DNA of 32,164 bases, taken from an uncultured Desulfobulbaceae bacterium (GTDB lineage Bacteria; Desulfobacterota; Desulfobulbia; Desulfobulbales; CALZHT01). Positions 24,773-32,164 of the stretch are shown here, one piece after another. Position 1 is the first letter of the stretch; every line of letters starts with the position of its first letter. The notes under the pieces are model-generated. The model had not been told where the DNA came from and did not search any database. It worked only from the letters and a program-made list of their open reading frames with translations. A program made the translations under genes and the position numbers. Location of the stretch: NCBI GenBank assembly GCA_945787445.1, contig CALZHT010000029.1:1-32164 (forward strand), read 5' to 3'.

Positions 24773-25186
24773 TTACCTGAAATAATCAACCAGCTTTGGG
24801 TCCATCTTACTGTTCCCAGGATGATCATTGATCACCTTTTTCCCCTGAATCACCTCAAGGAGATTGACATCATCTCTGTGCCTGATCCACCACTCCGCAC
24901 TGCTGATTGCCTGGGCAAGATCGATCAGTTTTTCCTGTGCTTCCTCCAACGGTACTGCCAATTTATCTTGCAAACGTCCTTGATTGTGCCATCGCTTCAA
25001 AACAATAAAAGAGAGGCCCAGGGTTTCGGCCTTAATAATTCTGGCCAATGTCACCTGCTCCACAACGCCATACATGGAATCGGGATAGATGCTGTTCAAA
25101 ATAGTAGCTGCATCTTTTTCCTGCAGGGCTAATAATCTCGTGAGGCTGTAATGAAGGGAATCCTTGTCGGATAGGCGTTGTTTCAT
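24773..25186 (-). CDS. Hypothetical protein, 137 residues
   Basis: The frame encodes a soluble, helix-rich protein (LTRLLALQEKDAATILNSIY, LEEAQEKLIDLAQAISSAEW, ending in DPKLVDYFR). It contains no motif, cysteine cluster or membrane segment I recognise. The open frame extends upstream to 25456, but the upstream part runs through the family B repeat and is not protein-like; ATG 25186 is therefore taken as the start, although its ribosome binding site is poor. The plus-strand frame overlapping it looks like a shadow. Function unknown; confidence that it is a real gene is moderate. Confidence 0.55.
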   Translation of the reverse strand: MKQRLSDKDSLHYSLTRLLALQEKDAATILNSIYPDSMYGVVEQVTLARIIKAETLGLSFIVLKRWHNQGRLQDKLAVPLEEAQEKLIDLAQAISSAEWWIRHRDDVNLLEVIQGKKVINDHPGNSKMDPKLVDYFR

Positions 25187-25228
25187 ACCGGTTTTTCTGA
25201 TGTTTTTGCCAGTTCGTTCCCATCCGGT

Positions 25229-25405
25229 AAGTCGCAGACTTGGAGGATGCTGGAACAAGTTGTTTCCAATTCGGAAACCGACAATTTTGCGAAAGGTCAA
25301 GGAGATCAAGGAATTGTGCGGAGACGTACTTGAGTACGTCGCACAAGCAAATTCGTAGATCGACACAGAGATTTCACAAAAGAGGCGTTTCCGGAAGGAA
25401 ACTAG
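25229..25405. repeat. Palindromic element family B, short copy
   Basis: This 177-bp block is the second copy of the element at 20998-21197, lacking the 25-base internal segment. It ends in GGAAACTAG at 25405. Just outside its left edge, TTCCCATCCGGTAAG (25218-25231) resembles the complement of the right end (TTCCATCCGGAAAC in the other copy), so the element may begin near 25211 with imperfect terminal inverted repeats. The centre reads GTACTTGAGTACGTC. It lies just upstream of the start of the orphan gene and may affect its transcription. Confidence 0.82.
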
Positions 25406-25600
25406 TTCGAATCTCAATTCATACCTTGCATATACAATATGGCAGGTAAAAGACAACTATTTTTCTCCCTAATGATTAATCATGTGGATCGTGGTTATAA
25501 CTCTGTGCACAGGATTGAATTTTACTTTTTGAATTGTTTACCATCATTTCTCAGCTACCCTAACGATACGAAGCATAACCTGTTGACTTTTGCTATGTCG

Positions 25601-25668
25601 GTCATTTCGAACGAATGTGAGAAATCTTTTCCGGGGCAATACGATTTCTCACATTCGTTCGAAATGAC
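25601..25668. repeat. Perfect 26-bp inverted repeat (stem-loop)
   Basis: The left arm 25601-25626 (starting GTCATTTCGAACGAATGTGA) is the exact reverse complement of the right arm 25643-25668, with a 16-base loop. It is in the 635-bp gap before the ABC exporter. Similar GTCATTTCGA...GAGAAATC palindromes occur in many bacterial genomes as dispersed repeats, as I recall. No T-run follows. The remainder of 25406-25821 has no convincing gene. Confidence 0.85.
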
Positions 25669-25753
25669 AAGGATTCTAAAGCGCGAATAAAAAAATAGCT
25701 GTGTTTAAGTGGTAATCAGGGAAAGATATTTAGTAGCTCCGACCCTGGATTAT

Positions 25754-25782
25754 TTGCTATGCTGCGATTAAGCGTCTAAAAT
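25754..25782 (+). promoter_or_regulatory. Candidate sigma70-type promoter of the ABC exporter operon
   Basis: TTGCTA (25754-25759), 17 bases, TAAAAT (25777-25782). The -10 box matches the consensus at five of six positions. Transcription would start about 30 bases before the first ABC gene. Confidence 0.45.
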
Positions 25783-25821
25783 TCCAGAACTATAATTATA
25801 AAGGTTTGTTTACTGCGTACC

Positions 25822-27597
25822 ATGAAAATGTGCATGCGAATGGATAAAAAAAATAACCGGAGTTCGTGGAAATCGGTTCGCCTAATTTTTCCATTTTTCA
25901 GGCAATACAGAATGCGTCTGGTTTTTGGTTTTTCGGCCCTGCTTTGTGTTGATTTTTTCCAGCTCTGGATTCCCCGGGTCATTAAACATGCCGTTGATGA
26001 ACTGCAGCAAGGCATAGCATCAGAGGCAGGACTTTTAAAACATGGTGCCTTTATTGTGCTTCTGGCTTTGGGCATTGCTTCCATGCGTTTTTTTTGGCGC
26101 TATCTTATCTTGGGCTTTTCCCGCCTGCTGGAAACTGACCTTCGCTCCTGGATGTTTGCCCACCTCCTAACCCTTGACCGCAAATTTTTCCAACGCAGGC
26201 CGCCAGGGGAACTCATGGCCCTTTCCACCAACGACCTGGCATCGGTGCAATTGGCATGCGGTATGGGATTGGTGGCCTTTGTTGATGCCCTTGTCATGAC
26301 TTTTGCCGCCTTGGGCTTTATGGCCTATATCCACCCGACCCTGACCCTGATCGCCGTGTCTCCCATGCCTATTCTTGCCATGCTCACCAAGCTGCTGTCA
26401 GCCCGGCTCCATCATCGTTTCAAAAAGGTGCAGGAGCAGTTCTCAAAACTCACCGAAATGGCAAGGACCACATTTTCATCTAACCGATTGCTCAAGGCCT
26501 ATACCCAAGAATCTTACCAGAACGAACGTTTTGATAAGATGGGCAAGGAATATGTTCAAGATAATCTCAAATTAGCTCGGGTGCAGGGCGTTTTGTTCCC
26601 AGCTTCGGGATTCATCGGCAATATCAGTATGCTCCTGGTCATCTTTTTTGGCGGCCGTTTGACAATTAATGCAAACATCACTGCCGGAGATTTTGTCGCC
26701 TTCATTTCCTATCTTTTCATGCTGACCTGGCCGATGATGGCGCTTGGCTGGGTCACGAATCTCTTCCAAAGAGGAGTCACATCGCTTGATCGGATTCAGA
26801 CTTTGATGCACGAATGTCCAACCATCGAAGAACCTGAGCAAGTCCGGAAACTGCCGGCAGTTACAGGAAATATCACAGTGAAGGATCTTTCCTTTACGTA
26901 TGGCAGGCAGCTTGATCCTGCATTACGGGGTGTGTCCGTCAGCCTAAAACCAGGGCTGTTAGGGGTGGTCGGCAGGACAGGGTCCGGAAAAACAACACTC
27001 TGCCAACTACTGGCCAGGATGTATGCTGTTGCGTCCGGATCCATTTTCCTTGAAGGGATAGATGTTAATACTCTTTCACTTGAAGCTGTACGCAGCTGTA
27101 TCGCCTATGTTCCGCAGGATGTTTTTTTATTCTCAGATACAATCGAAGCAAATATTACCATGGGCAGACCCGGGGCAACGCAGCGGGAGATCGAGGAAGC
27201 GGCGCGCACTGCCGTGATCCACGACGAGATTATGGCCATGAAAGATGGGTATCACACCAGAATCGGCGAAAAAGGGGGCAAGATCTCCGGTGGACAGCGC
27301 CAGCGTATTGCCCTGGCCAGGGCGCTCTTGATGGACCGTCCGATCCTGATCATTGATGACGGGCTTTCCGCCGTGGACATGCAGACCGAACATCTCATTA
27401 TCCGCTCTCTAGCAAAATTCGGCAAAGGAAGAACCTGCCTGGTAGTCTCCCATCGAGTAGCACCCTTAGTGGAAGCGGACCAAATAATTGTTATGGATCA
27501 TGGTCGTATTGTTGAACGAGGCAAACATGAAGAGCTTATCAATTCCAAGGGATTCTATGCCACCATTTATAAGCACCAGATGGAAACTGAAAAATGA
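25822..27597 (+). CDS. ABC exporter half-transporter with degenerate Walker B (MdlA-like)
   Basis: This 591-residue protein is an N-terminal six-helix exporter domain followed by an ATPase domain. The nucleotide-binding motifs are GRTGSGKTT (Walker A, about residue 383), YVPQDVFLFSDTIEANI (Q-loop region), ISGGQRQRIALARAL (signature, about 488), ILIIDDGLSAVD (Walker B, about 510) and VVSHRV (switch histidine). The Walker B catalytic glutamate is replaced by aspartate, as in the degenerate-site subunit of heterodimeric exporters such as TM287/288 or LmrCD. It pairs with the next gene, 52 bases downstream. Substrate unknown; lipid-like or drug export is usual. No strong ribosome binding site precedes ATG 25822; ATGs at 25828, 25834 and 25840 are alternatives. 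Confidence 0.9.
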   Translation: MKMCMRMDKKNNRSSWKSVRLIFPFFRQYRMRLVFGFSALLCVDFFQLWIPRVIKHAVDELQQGIASEAGLLKHGAFIVLLALGIASMRFFWRYLILGFSRLLETDLRSWMFAHLLTLDRKFFQRRPPGELMALSTNDLASVQLACGMGLVAFVDALVMTFAALGFMAYIHPTLTLIAVSPMPILAMLTKLLSARLHHRFKKVQEQFSKLTEMARTTFSSNRLLKAYTQESYQNERFDKMGKEYVQDNLKLARVQGVLFPASGFIGNISMLLVIFFGGRLTINANITAGDFVAFISYLFMLTWPMMALGWVTNLFQRGVTSLDRIQTLMHECPTIEEPEQVRKLPAVTGNITVKDLSFTYGRQLDPALRGVSVSLKPGLLGVVGRTGSGKTTLCQLLARMYAVASGSIFLEGIDVNTLSLEAVRSCIAYVPQDVFLFSDTIEANITMGRPGATQREIEEAARTAVIHDEIMAMKDGYHTRIGEKGGKISGGQRQRIALARALLMDRPILIIDDGLSAVDMQTEHLIIRSLAKFGKGRTCLVVSHRVAPLVEADQIIVMDHGRIVERGKHEELINSKGFYATIYKHQMETEK

Positions 27598-27649
27598 AGA
27601 ATGAAAAGACAACCTGCAAAGGAATTTCAATACCTATAGGAAAAATCCC

Positions 27650-29455
27650 ATGAAACACGGGTATGGATATTTTGAAGAAGACACACTGGCCACGGTCAGC
27701 GATTTTGGTCTTTGGAAACGGATTCTGAGCTACACCGGCCGTCAATGGCGAGGAGTGGGCCTGGCCGTCATCCTGGCGCTGTTCATTTCCGGAACAAGCC
27801 TGGCCCTCCCTTATATTGTCCGTATCGCTATTGATTCATATATTATCAACGAGGAGCTCGCTATCCAGGCCCGTTTTGCAGGGCTTACAAAACTTGCCCT
27901 ACCCTATATCGGATTGATTGCACTTGGCTTTATCGCCAATTTTCTGCAGGTTACCCTGCTGGAATGGACCAGCCAGAACATCATGCATCGACTTCGTCAA
28001 CACTTGTTTTCACATTTGCAGGGGCTTGATCTTTCTTTTTATAACCGAAATCCCATCGGCAAACTGGTCACCCGCCTGACCAATGATATCCAGAACATGC
28101 ACGAAATGTTCACTTCCGTCATTGTGACCCTGTTTAACGACCTCATACGAATTGTCGGGATTCTTGGAGTTCTTCTATGGATGAATTGGCGGCTGGCCCT
28201 GATCATGAGTCTGCTCATCCCTGTGATGATCATCTACACTATCTGGTTCAGCAAACTGGCCAGAAAGGTCTTCAGGGAAATCAGAACTGGATTGGCAAGG
28301 ATCAATTCATATCTGCAGGAATCCCTCACCGGCGTCTCCATAATCCAGCTTTTTTTACGGACAAAAGAGACATATCAAAAATTCAATGAATTAAATCAGG
28401 CCTATTTCCAAAAGACCCTTTATCAGATAAAGATCTTCGGCATCTTCATGCCTCTGATCGAAGTAATGAGTGCCTTTTCCATCGGGCTCATCATCTGGTA
28501 TGGGGGAAGCAATATTATCGCGGGTCAGATGACTTTAGGCATTTTGGTCGCCTTTATATCATACATGCGCCTGTTTTTCCAGCCGTTACGAGAACTGTCC
28601 CAAAAGTATTCCATCGTGCAATCAGCCATGGCCTCGGCTGAACGTATCTTTCAATTGCTGGACACCAAGAGCACGTTACCGGTGCAGAGCGAACCACTGT
28701 CGCCTTCAACGGTAAAAGGGATAATTGATTTCAGGAACGTTTCCTTTGGTTATGAGCCTGGAGAGCCTGTTATCAAAAACTTTACTCATACGGTACAGCC
28801 AGGTGAAACGTTGGCCATTGTCGGCGCTACCGGAGCCGGGAAATCAACCATTATCAACCTGCTGGAACGATTTTATGATCCGGACCAGGGAGAAGTGTGT
28901 ATAGACGGTCATGATCTGCGCCGGATGGATCCTCACTGGCTGCGGAAGCAGGTCGGTCTGGTGATGCAGGATGTGTTTATTATCCCTGCCAGTATAAAAA
29001 AGAATATTTTGCTGGACCGGCAGATGAGTGACAATGACCTGCAACGGATTATAGCCGATGCACAGCTCACAGAAGTTGTCAGCCAATTGCCTCAAAGTAT
29101 GGATACCAGAATCGGCGAGGGGGGCATGGAGCTTTCAGCCGGACAGAAGCAGCTTCTGGCCTTTGCCCGGGTACTGGCCCGCGATCCCCGTATCTTAGTA
29201 TTGGATGAAGCCACTTCCAATGTAGACACGGAAACGGAAATCCTCATCGAACGGGCCATCGAGATCACCCTGGCAAACCGGACCTCCATTGTGATTGCCC
29301 ACCGGCTCTCAACAATAAGGCGGGCTGACCGGATTCTGGTTATGGATCAAGGCCGCATCGTGGAACAAGGTACCCACGAAAGTCTAATGGACAGCCAAGG
29401 CATTTACTACACCCTGCAGCGCTTACAAAATGGTGAACATTTTGCCTTGGCGTGA
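27650..29455 (+). CDS. ABC exporter half-transporter, catalytic-site subunit (MdlB-like)
   Basis: This 601-residue partner of the preceding gene has six transmembrane helices (LAVILALFISGTSLALPYIV at the first) and an ATPase domain. The motifs are GATGAGKST (Walker A, about residue 391), VGLVMQDVFIIPASI (Q-loop), LSAGQKQLLAFARVL (signature, about 494), ILVLDEATSNVD (canonical Walker B with glutamate) and VIAHRLSTI. The signature has alanine in place of the first glycine (LSAGQ rather than LSGGQ). In a heterodimer, this signature faces the degenerate Walker B of the partner, so both defects fall in one ATP site, as expected for asymmetric exporters. ATAGGAAAA lies before the ATG. Confidence 0.92.
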   Translation: MKHGYGYFEEDTLATVSDFGLWKRILSYTGRQWRGVGLAVILALFISGTSLALPYIVRIAIDSYIINEELAIQARFAGLTKLALPYIGLIALGFIANFLQVTLLEWTSQNIMHRLRQHLFSHLQGLDLSFYNRNPIGKLVTRLTNDIQNMHEMFTSVIVTLFNDLIRIVGILGVLLWMNWRLALIMSLLIPVMIIYTIWFSKLARKVFREIRTGLARINSYLQESLTGVSIIQLFLRTKETYQKFNELNQAYFQKTLYQIKIFGIFMPLIEVMSAFSIGLIIWYGGSNIIAGQMTLGILVAFISYMRLFFQPLRELSQKYSIVQSAMASAERIFQLLDTKSTLPVQSEPLSPSTVKGIIDFRNVSFGYEPGEPVIKNFTHTVQPGETLAIVGATGAGKSTIINLLERFYDPDQGEVCIDGHDLRRMDPHWLRKQVGLVMQDVFIIPASIKKNILLDRQMSDNDLQRIIADAQLTEVVSQLPQSMDTRIGEGGMELSAGQKQLLAFARVLARDPRILVLDEATSNVDTETEILIERAIEITLANRTSIVIAHRLSTIRRADRILVMDQGRIVEQGTHESLMDSQGIYYTLQRLQNGEHFALA

Positions 29456-29671
29456 GCATGTATAGCAAATTCAACGTTCCCTCTGAAAATCTTTAGTTCT
29501 TGATTTGTGCAACTTTTAATCGACTGGAAGCAGAACTTTACAGTCCGGCTTTTCTCTATCCCATTGATGACTTCCAACTGTCAGTTGTTACATTGGAAAA
29601 TTCCTTGGACATCATAATGACCATACCGTATAGGAAATTTGAAGCCTCTGATAAACCATTATCAGGAGAAT

Positions 29672-30055
29672 TTATGAACTTGGCGCTTTGAATTTCAAAA
29701 CACTTAAAATTCTCTCAAGTAAGTCATTAAAATTAATAGGCTTACATAAGAAATCGTCAGCCCCCAAACCCAATATTTCATCGGTAGAGCCTTTATCCTC
29801 ATAGCCGGAAAAAATTATCACTTTGATCTGCGGGTAAAGTTTTCTGGCCAGTTTCATCAACTCGATACCATTCATTCCCTCCATGAGATAATCGGTAAGC
29901 ACTAGACCGAAGGAGCGTTCTTGCAATATGGCCAGTGCCTGCTCACCATCTTCTGCCGACCTCACATCAAAGCCTTCTCTTTGGAGATTGTATTCAAGCG
30001 CCCGCCGGATTAATAATTCGTCATCAACCAGTAGTATACTTTGTTTATCCATCAT
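29672..30055 (-). CDS. Single-domain response regulator (CheY-like receiver)
   Basis: This 127-residue protein is a lone receiver domain: acidic pair in LLVDDELLIRRAL, phosphoacceptor D55 in LVLTDYLMEGMNG, conserved serine in IIFSGYED and lysine in DDFLCKPINF. There is no output domain. Its ATG overlaps the TGA of the upstream histidine kinase by two bases, so the pair is translationally coupled and it is the likely phosphorylation partner. It may act by protein-protein contact or pass phosphate to another protein. The short gap 29456-29671 that separates it from the ABC gene holds a 7-bp stem hairpin at 29648-29665. Confidence 0.92.
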   Translation of the reverse strand: MMDKQSILLVDDELLIRRALEYNLQREGFDVRSAEDGEQALAILQERSFGLVLTDYLMEGMNGIELMKLARKLYPQIKVIIFSGYEDKGSTDEILGLGADDFLCKPINFNDLLERILSVLKFKAPSS

Positions 30056-31794
30056 GTCTCCGTTTTTATCGGCAGAATGATGGAAAAGGTTGTACCCTTG
30101 CCTGGTTCGCTCTCAACCTGAATATCTCCACCATGGCTTTTGATAATCCCATAAGAGATCGACAATCCAAGGCCAGTACCTTTCACAGCAGATTTTGTCG
30201 TGAAAAACGGTTCAAAAATATAATTCTGTTCCTGGGGCGAGATCCCGGTCCCAGTATCTTTAATTCTGATAACAATTTGTTGATCAAGTCTCTCGGTGGT
30301 GACTGTAACGCTGCCTCCAGTGTCCTCCATTACTTCTTTTGCATTGGTCAGCAGATTCAAGAGAACCTGTTTGATTTGATCAGGAACAGCATGGATTTCC
30401 GGCACCTCGGCAGCAAATTCTTTACGTATAGAGACATTAGTGTTTTTCAATTCCTTCTTGCACAAGATGATCATATCATTGATGACCTCGTGAATATCCA
30501 TTAATACCTTTACCCCGGAAGAGGGCTTGTTGAAGTCTTGGAGATCCTTGATGAGTTTTTTTACCCGTTCACACTCTGACAAGGCCAGGTCAATTAATTG
30601 CACATCATGCTCGTTAAGAGAGGTATTTCTTTTAAGCCCTTCAAAAACACTTTGAAAGCCATACAGGGGATTGTTAAACTCATGTGCGATGGAGGCGGAC
30701 ATTTTGCCGATCGCGGAAAGTTTTTCCGCATGGAGCAACTGTTCATGCGTTCTTTTCAGTGCCTCGGAACGTTCTTCAACACGCTGTTCCAATTCGTTAT
30801 GAGCTTTTTGAAGCGCCTCTTCAGCCTGCTTTTTTTCAATGATATGCCCCAGCCTTTCCGCAATGGCATTGATCAAATCCCTCTCCTCCTTGAGAAAGGG
30901 ACCTTCATCAATTTCAGGTTTCTCCTCAGTATAATAAATCTCTACTAATCCAGCTTTTTCTCCTTTAACAGTTATTTTTTGAGTCTGCCGCCATTCGGTT
31001 TCTGTGAAATTACCTGTCTTGTATGTCTGATCGTCCAGTTTGATCTGTGCGCAGGTGACCTCAGGGTATTGCCAAGAGGGCGGAATAAGATCTGCTGTTC
31101 CCTGAAGTATCTCTTCTTTAGTAGTATTTTCTTTTTCAACGAGTTTTGAAATGCTGTATAAGCAATTCAGTTCCTTTACACGCTCGCCAAGATCATGAGT
31201 TGTTTTGCGAAGTTTCTCCTCAGCCGTCTTACGCTCGAAAATTTCCGCCTGTAAGTCCTTGTTGGCTTTTGCAAGTTCTGCTGTACGTTCCTTAATGCGT
31301 ATTTCTAATGTATCGTGTGCTTTTTTCAGTGCCTCCTTTGTCTCTCTTTGCTCAGTGATGTTCGAATGAACTGCTACCCAGACCTTTCCAAAATCCGGAT
31401 GCTCAAACTCTGAGGTTTGAGCCATGCACCAGAATGCTGTGCCATCTTTCTTGACATTTTGGACCTCGTACTTAGCTTCACCGTGGTCAGATAATTCTTG
31501 AATGATTTCAGAAGCCACCTGTTTGGCAGTTTTACTGTCGTCTTCGTAGTTTACTATGGTGACAGGCTTTCCAATAAGTTCTCCCGGTTCATAGCCGAAC
31601 ATATTCTCAAAGTGTGGATTGGCATATACAATTTTAGCGTCTTTAACTCTGACGAGGCATACCCCTTCGACCATATTTCTCATGATCACTTCATGAAGTT
31701 CCAGGTCGCCCCTAACCTGCTTGAGTCCTACAAGCTCTTTATCCAGCTCCGTGACCCCTTGCTCTAGTTCCTCATAGGTTGGTTTGTCATTCAT
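30052..31794 (-). CDS. PAS-containing sensor histidine kinase
   Basis: This 580-residue kinase has no membrane segment. A PAS domain (about 35-155) shows AKIVYANPHFENMFGYEPGE, DDSKTAKQV and a PAC-like FWCMAQTSEF. A coiled coil (160-215), a region resembling a GAF domain (about 215-330, YSISKLVEKENTTKEEILQG) and a second coiled coil follow. The phosphoacceptor site is ASIAHEFNNPLYGF (H371). The ATPase domain shows LLNLLTNAKEVMEDTGG, IKDTGTGISPQEQ and GTGLGLSISYGIIKSHGG. It is coupled to the single-domain response regulator downstream. The signal is unknown, though PAS and GAF modules often sense redox state or small ligands. Confidence 0.93.
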   Translation of the reverse strand: MNDKPTYEELEQGVTELDKELVGLKQVRGDLELHEVIMRNMVEGVCLVRVKDAKIVYANPHFENMFGYEPGELIGKPVTIVNYEDDSKTAKQVASEIIQELSDHGEAKYEVQNVKKDGTAFWCMAQTSEFEHPDFGKVWVAVHSNITEQRETKEALKKAHDTLEIRIKERTAELAKANKDLQAEIFERKTAEEKLRKTTHDLGERVKELNCLYSISKLVEKENTTKEEILQGTADLIPPSWQYPEVTCAQIKLDDQTYKTGNFTETEWRQTQKITVKGEKAGLVEIYYTEEKPEIDEGPFLKEERDLINAIAERLGHIIEKKQAEEALQKAHNELEQRVEERSEALKRTHEQLLHAEKLSAIGKMSASIAHEFNNPLYGFQSVFEGLKRNTSLNEHDVQLIDLALSECERVKKLIKDLQDFNKPSSGVKVLMDIHEVINDMIILCKKELKNTNVSIRKEFAAEVPEIHAVPDQIKQVLLNLLTNAKEVMEDTGGSVTVTTERLDQQIVIRIKDTGTGISPQEQNYIFEPFFTTKSAVKGTGLGLSISYGIIKSHGGDIQVESEPGKGTTFSIILPIKTET

Positions 31795-32164
31795 TGGTAA
31801 ATCCCCAAATTTGAGAATATAGAAATGCCATGACGTTTTGTCTTCGTTAAAATAAGAAGGATGTTCAAGGTTATGACTTGCGAAGACACCTTAAGCTGGT
31901 CTCCTAAGAGTTGAACTGATACTTCCCGCCATTAATCTTCAATCGTATTCCATGATAATAAATTGAAGATATCTTCAAACTCTATTTGATGTTTGCACGG
32001 AATTTAAAATCATGTCAAGCCGGATTACTTGACCAATTCAGAGGAGCTAAAAGTGATATTCAAGACACTAGTGTCCGGAATGTTTCAGCCAAGAGTTCCT
32101 TAATATACTATTAATAAAGAAGAAATAAAGCATTATGCCTGTTATCGACTTGAAATCTTGTTCC
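31795..32164. promoter_or_regulatory. Upstream region of the PAS kinase with a 16-bp palindrome
   Basis: The palindrome TTGAAGATATCTTCAA at 31963-31978 is perfect and lies about 170 bases before the kinase start. On the minus strand TTGACA (plus-strand TGTCAA, 32013-32018) lies further upstream as a possible -35 box, but the -10 at normal spacing is weak. A regulator site is plausible, not shown. The rest of the stretch holds no gene. Confidence 0.4.

Noticed and set aside
24524-25132. 202-codon plus-strand frame across the orphan gene
   Set aside because: It overlaps the minus-strand gene at 24773-25186, starts at GTG without a ribosome binding site and has low-complexity, non-protein-like text.
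25032-25346. 104-codon minus-strand frame through family B, similar in text to one in the other copy
   Set aside because: The shared amino acid text follows from nucleotide similarity of the repeats; the flanks differ and start codons lack ribosome binding sites.

Overview
The window looks like a chromosomal segment of a Desulfobacterota (deltaproteobacterial) anaerobe, possibly close to Desulfobulbales. This is inferred from gene content: a small DUF6485-type Cys-rich protein, a secreted multihaem cytochrome c, a fused NDP-forming acyl-CoA synthetase beside a CoA-transferase/GNAT fusion, a MOFRL glycerate kinase, and several sensory kinases. No rRNA, tRNA, CRISPR array, phage or intact insertion sequence was seen.

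Layout. (1) 1-3815, plus strand: a compact run of secF (3' end), a YkgJ-type Cys-cluster protein, an HD hydrolase, purQ, tatC and a DUF6485 protein. (2) 3893-5203, minus: a multihaem cytochrome c, convergent with the first run; a short palindromic element sits between and supplies both stop codons. (3) 5785-6924, plus: a RelA/SpoT-like HD protein without a synthetase domain. (4) 6974-13157, minus: one long unit read from 13157 downward: NDP-forming acyl-CoA synthetase, CoA-transferase-GNAT fusion, an internally deleted mannosyl/glucosyl-3-phosphoglycerate phosphatase, an intact glycerate 2-kinase, and 3' debris of a glycosyltransferase and an ATP-type PEP carboxykinase. The far end looks like a decaying compatible-solute (glucosyl- or mannosylglycerate) locus. 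(5) 13158-14477: a repeat-rich stretch with a PATE/MITE-like block, a small coiled-coil gene, a terminator and a 182-bp palindromic element. (6) 14478-18820: a TPR-MshEN protein, then a CBS protein and a pyruvate kinase-PfkB pair on the other strand. (7) 19272-25186: a zinc-ribbon/membrane protein behind a frameshifted small gene, a GAF-GAF histidine kinase, a secreted Vgb-like propeller and a small orphan gene, with two copies of a second repeat family. (8) 25822-29455: a heterodimeric ABC exporter. (9) 29672-31794, minus: a PAS histidine kinase and a single-domain response regulator with overlapping stop and start.

The main points for a second look are: repeat elements whose CTAG ends supply the stop codons of neighbouring genes; gene decay by deletion (phosphatase, glycosyltransferase, PEPCK, and a 6-codon loss that removes the metal-binding motif of the HD protein); a probable frameshifted conserved gene at 20516-20756; the RelA/SpoT-like hydrolase; and the TPR-MshEN and zinc-ribbon/PH-like proteins, whose domain combinations I do not recognise as characterised. 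I found no obviously new multi-gene defence or metabolic system. All family calls are from reading motifs by eye; no database search was run.
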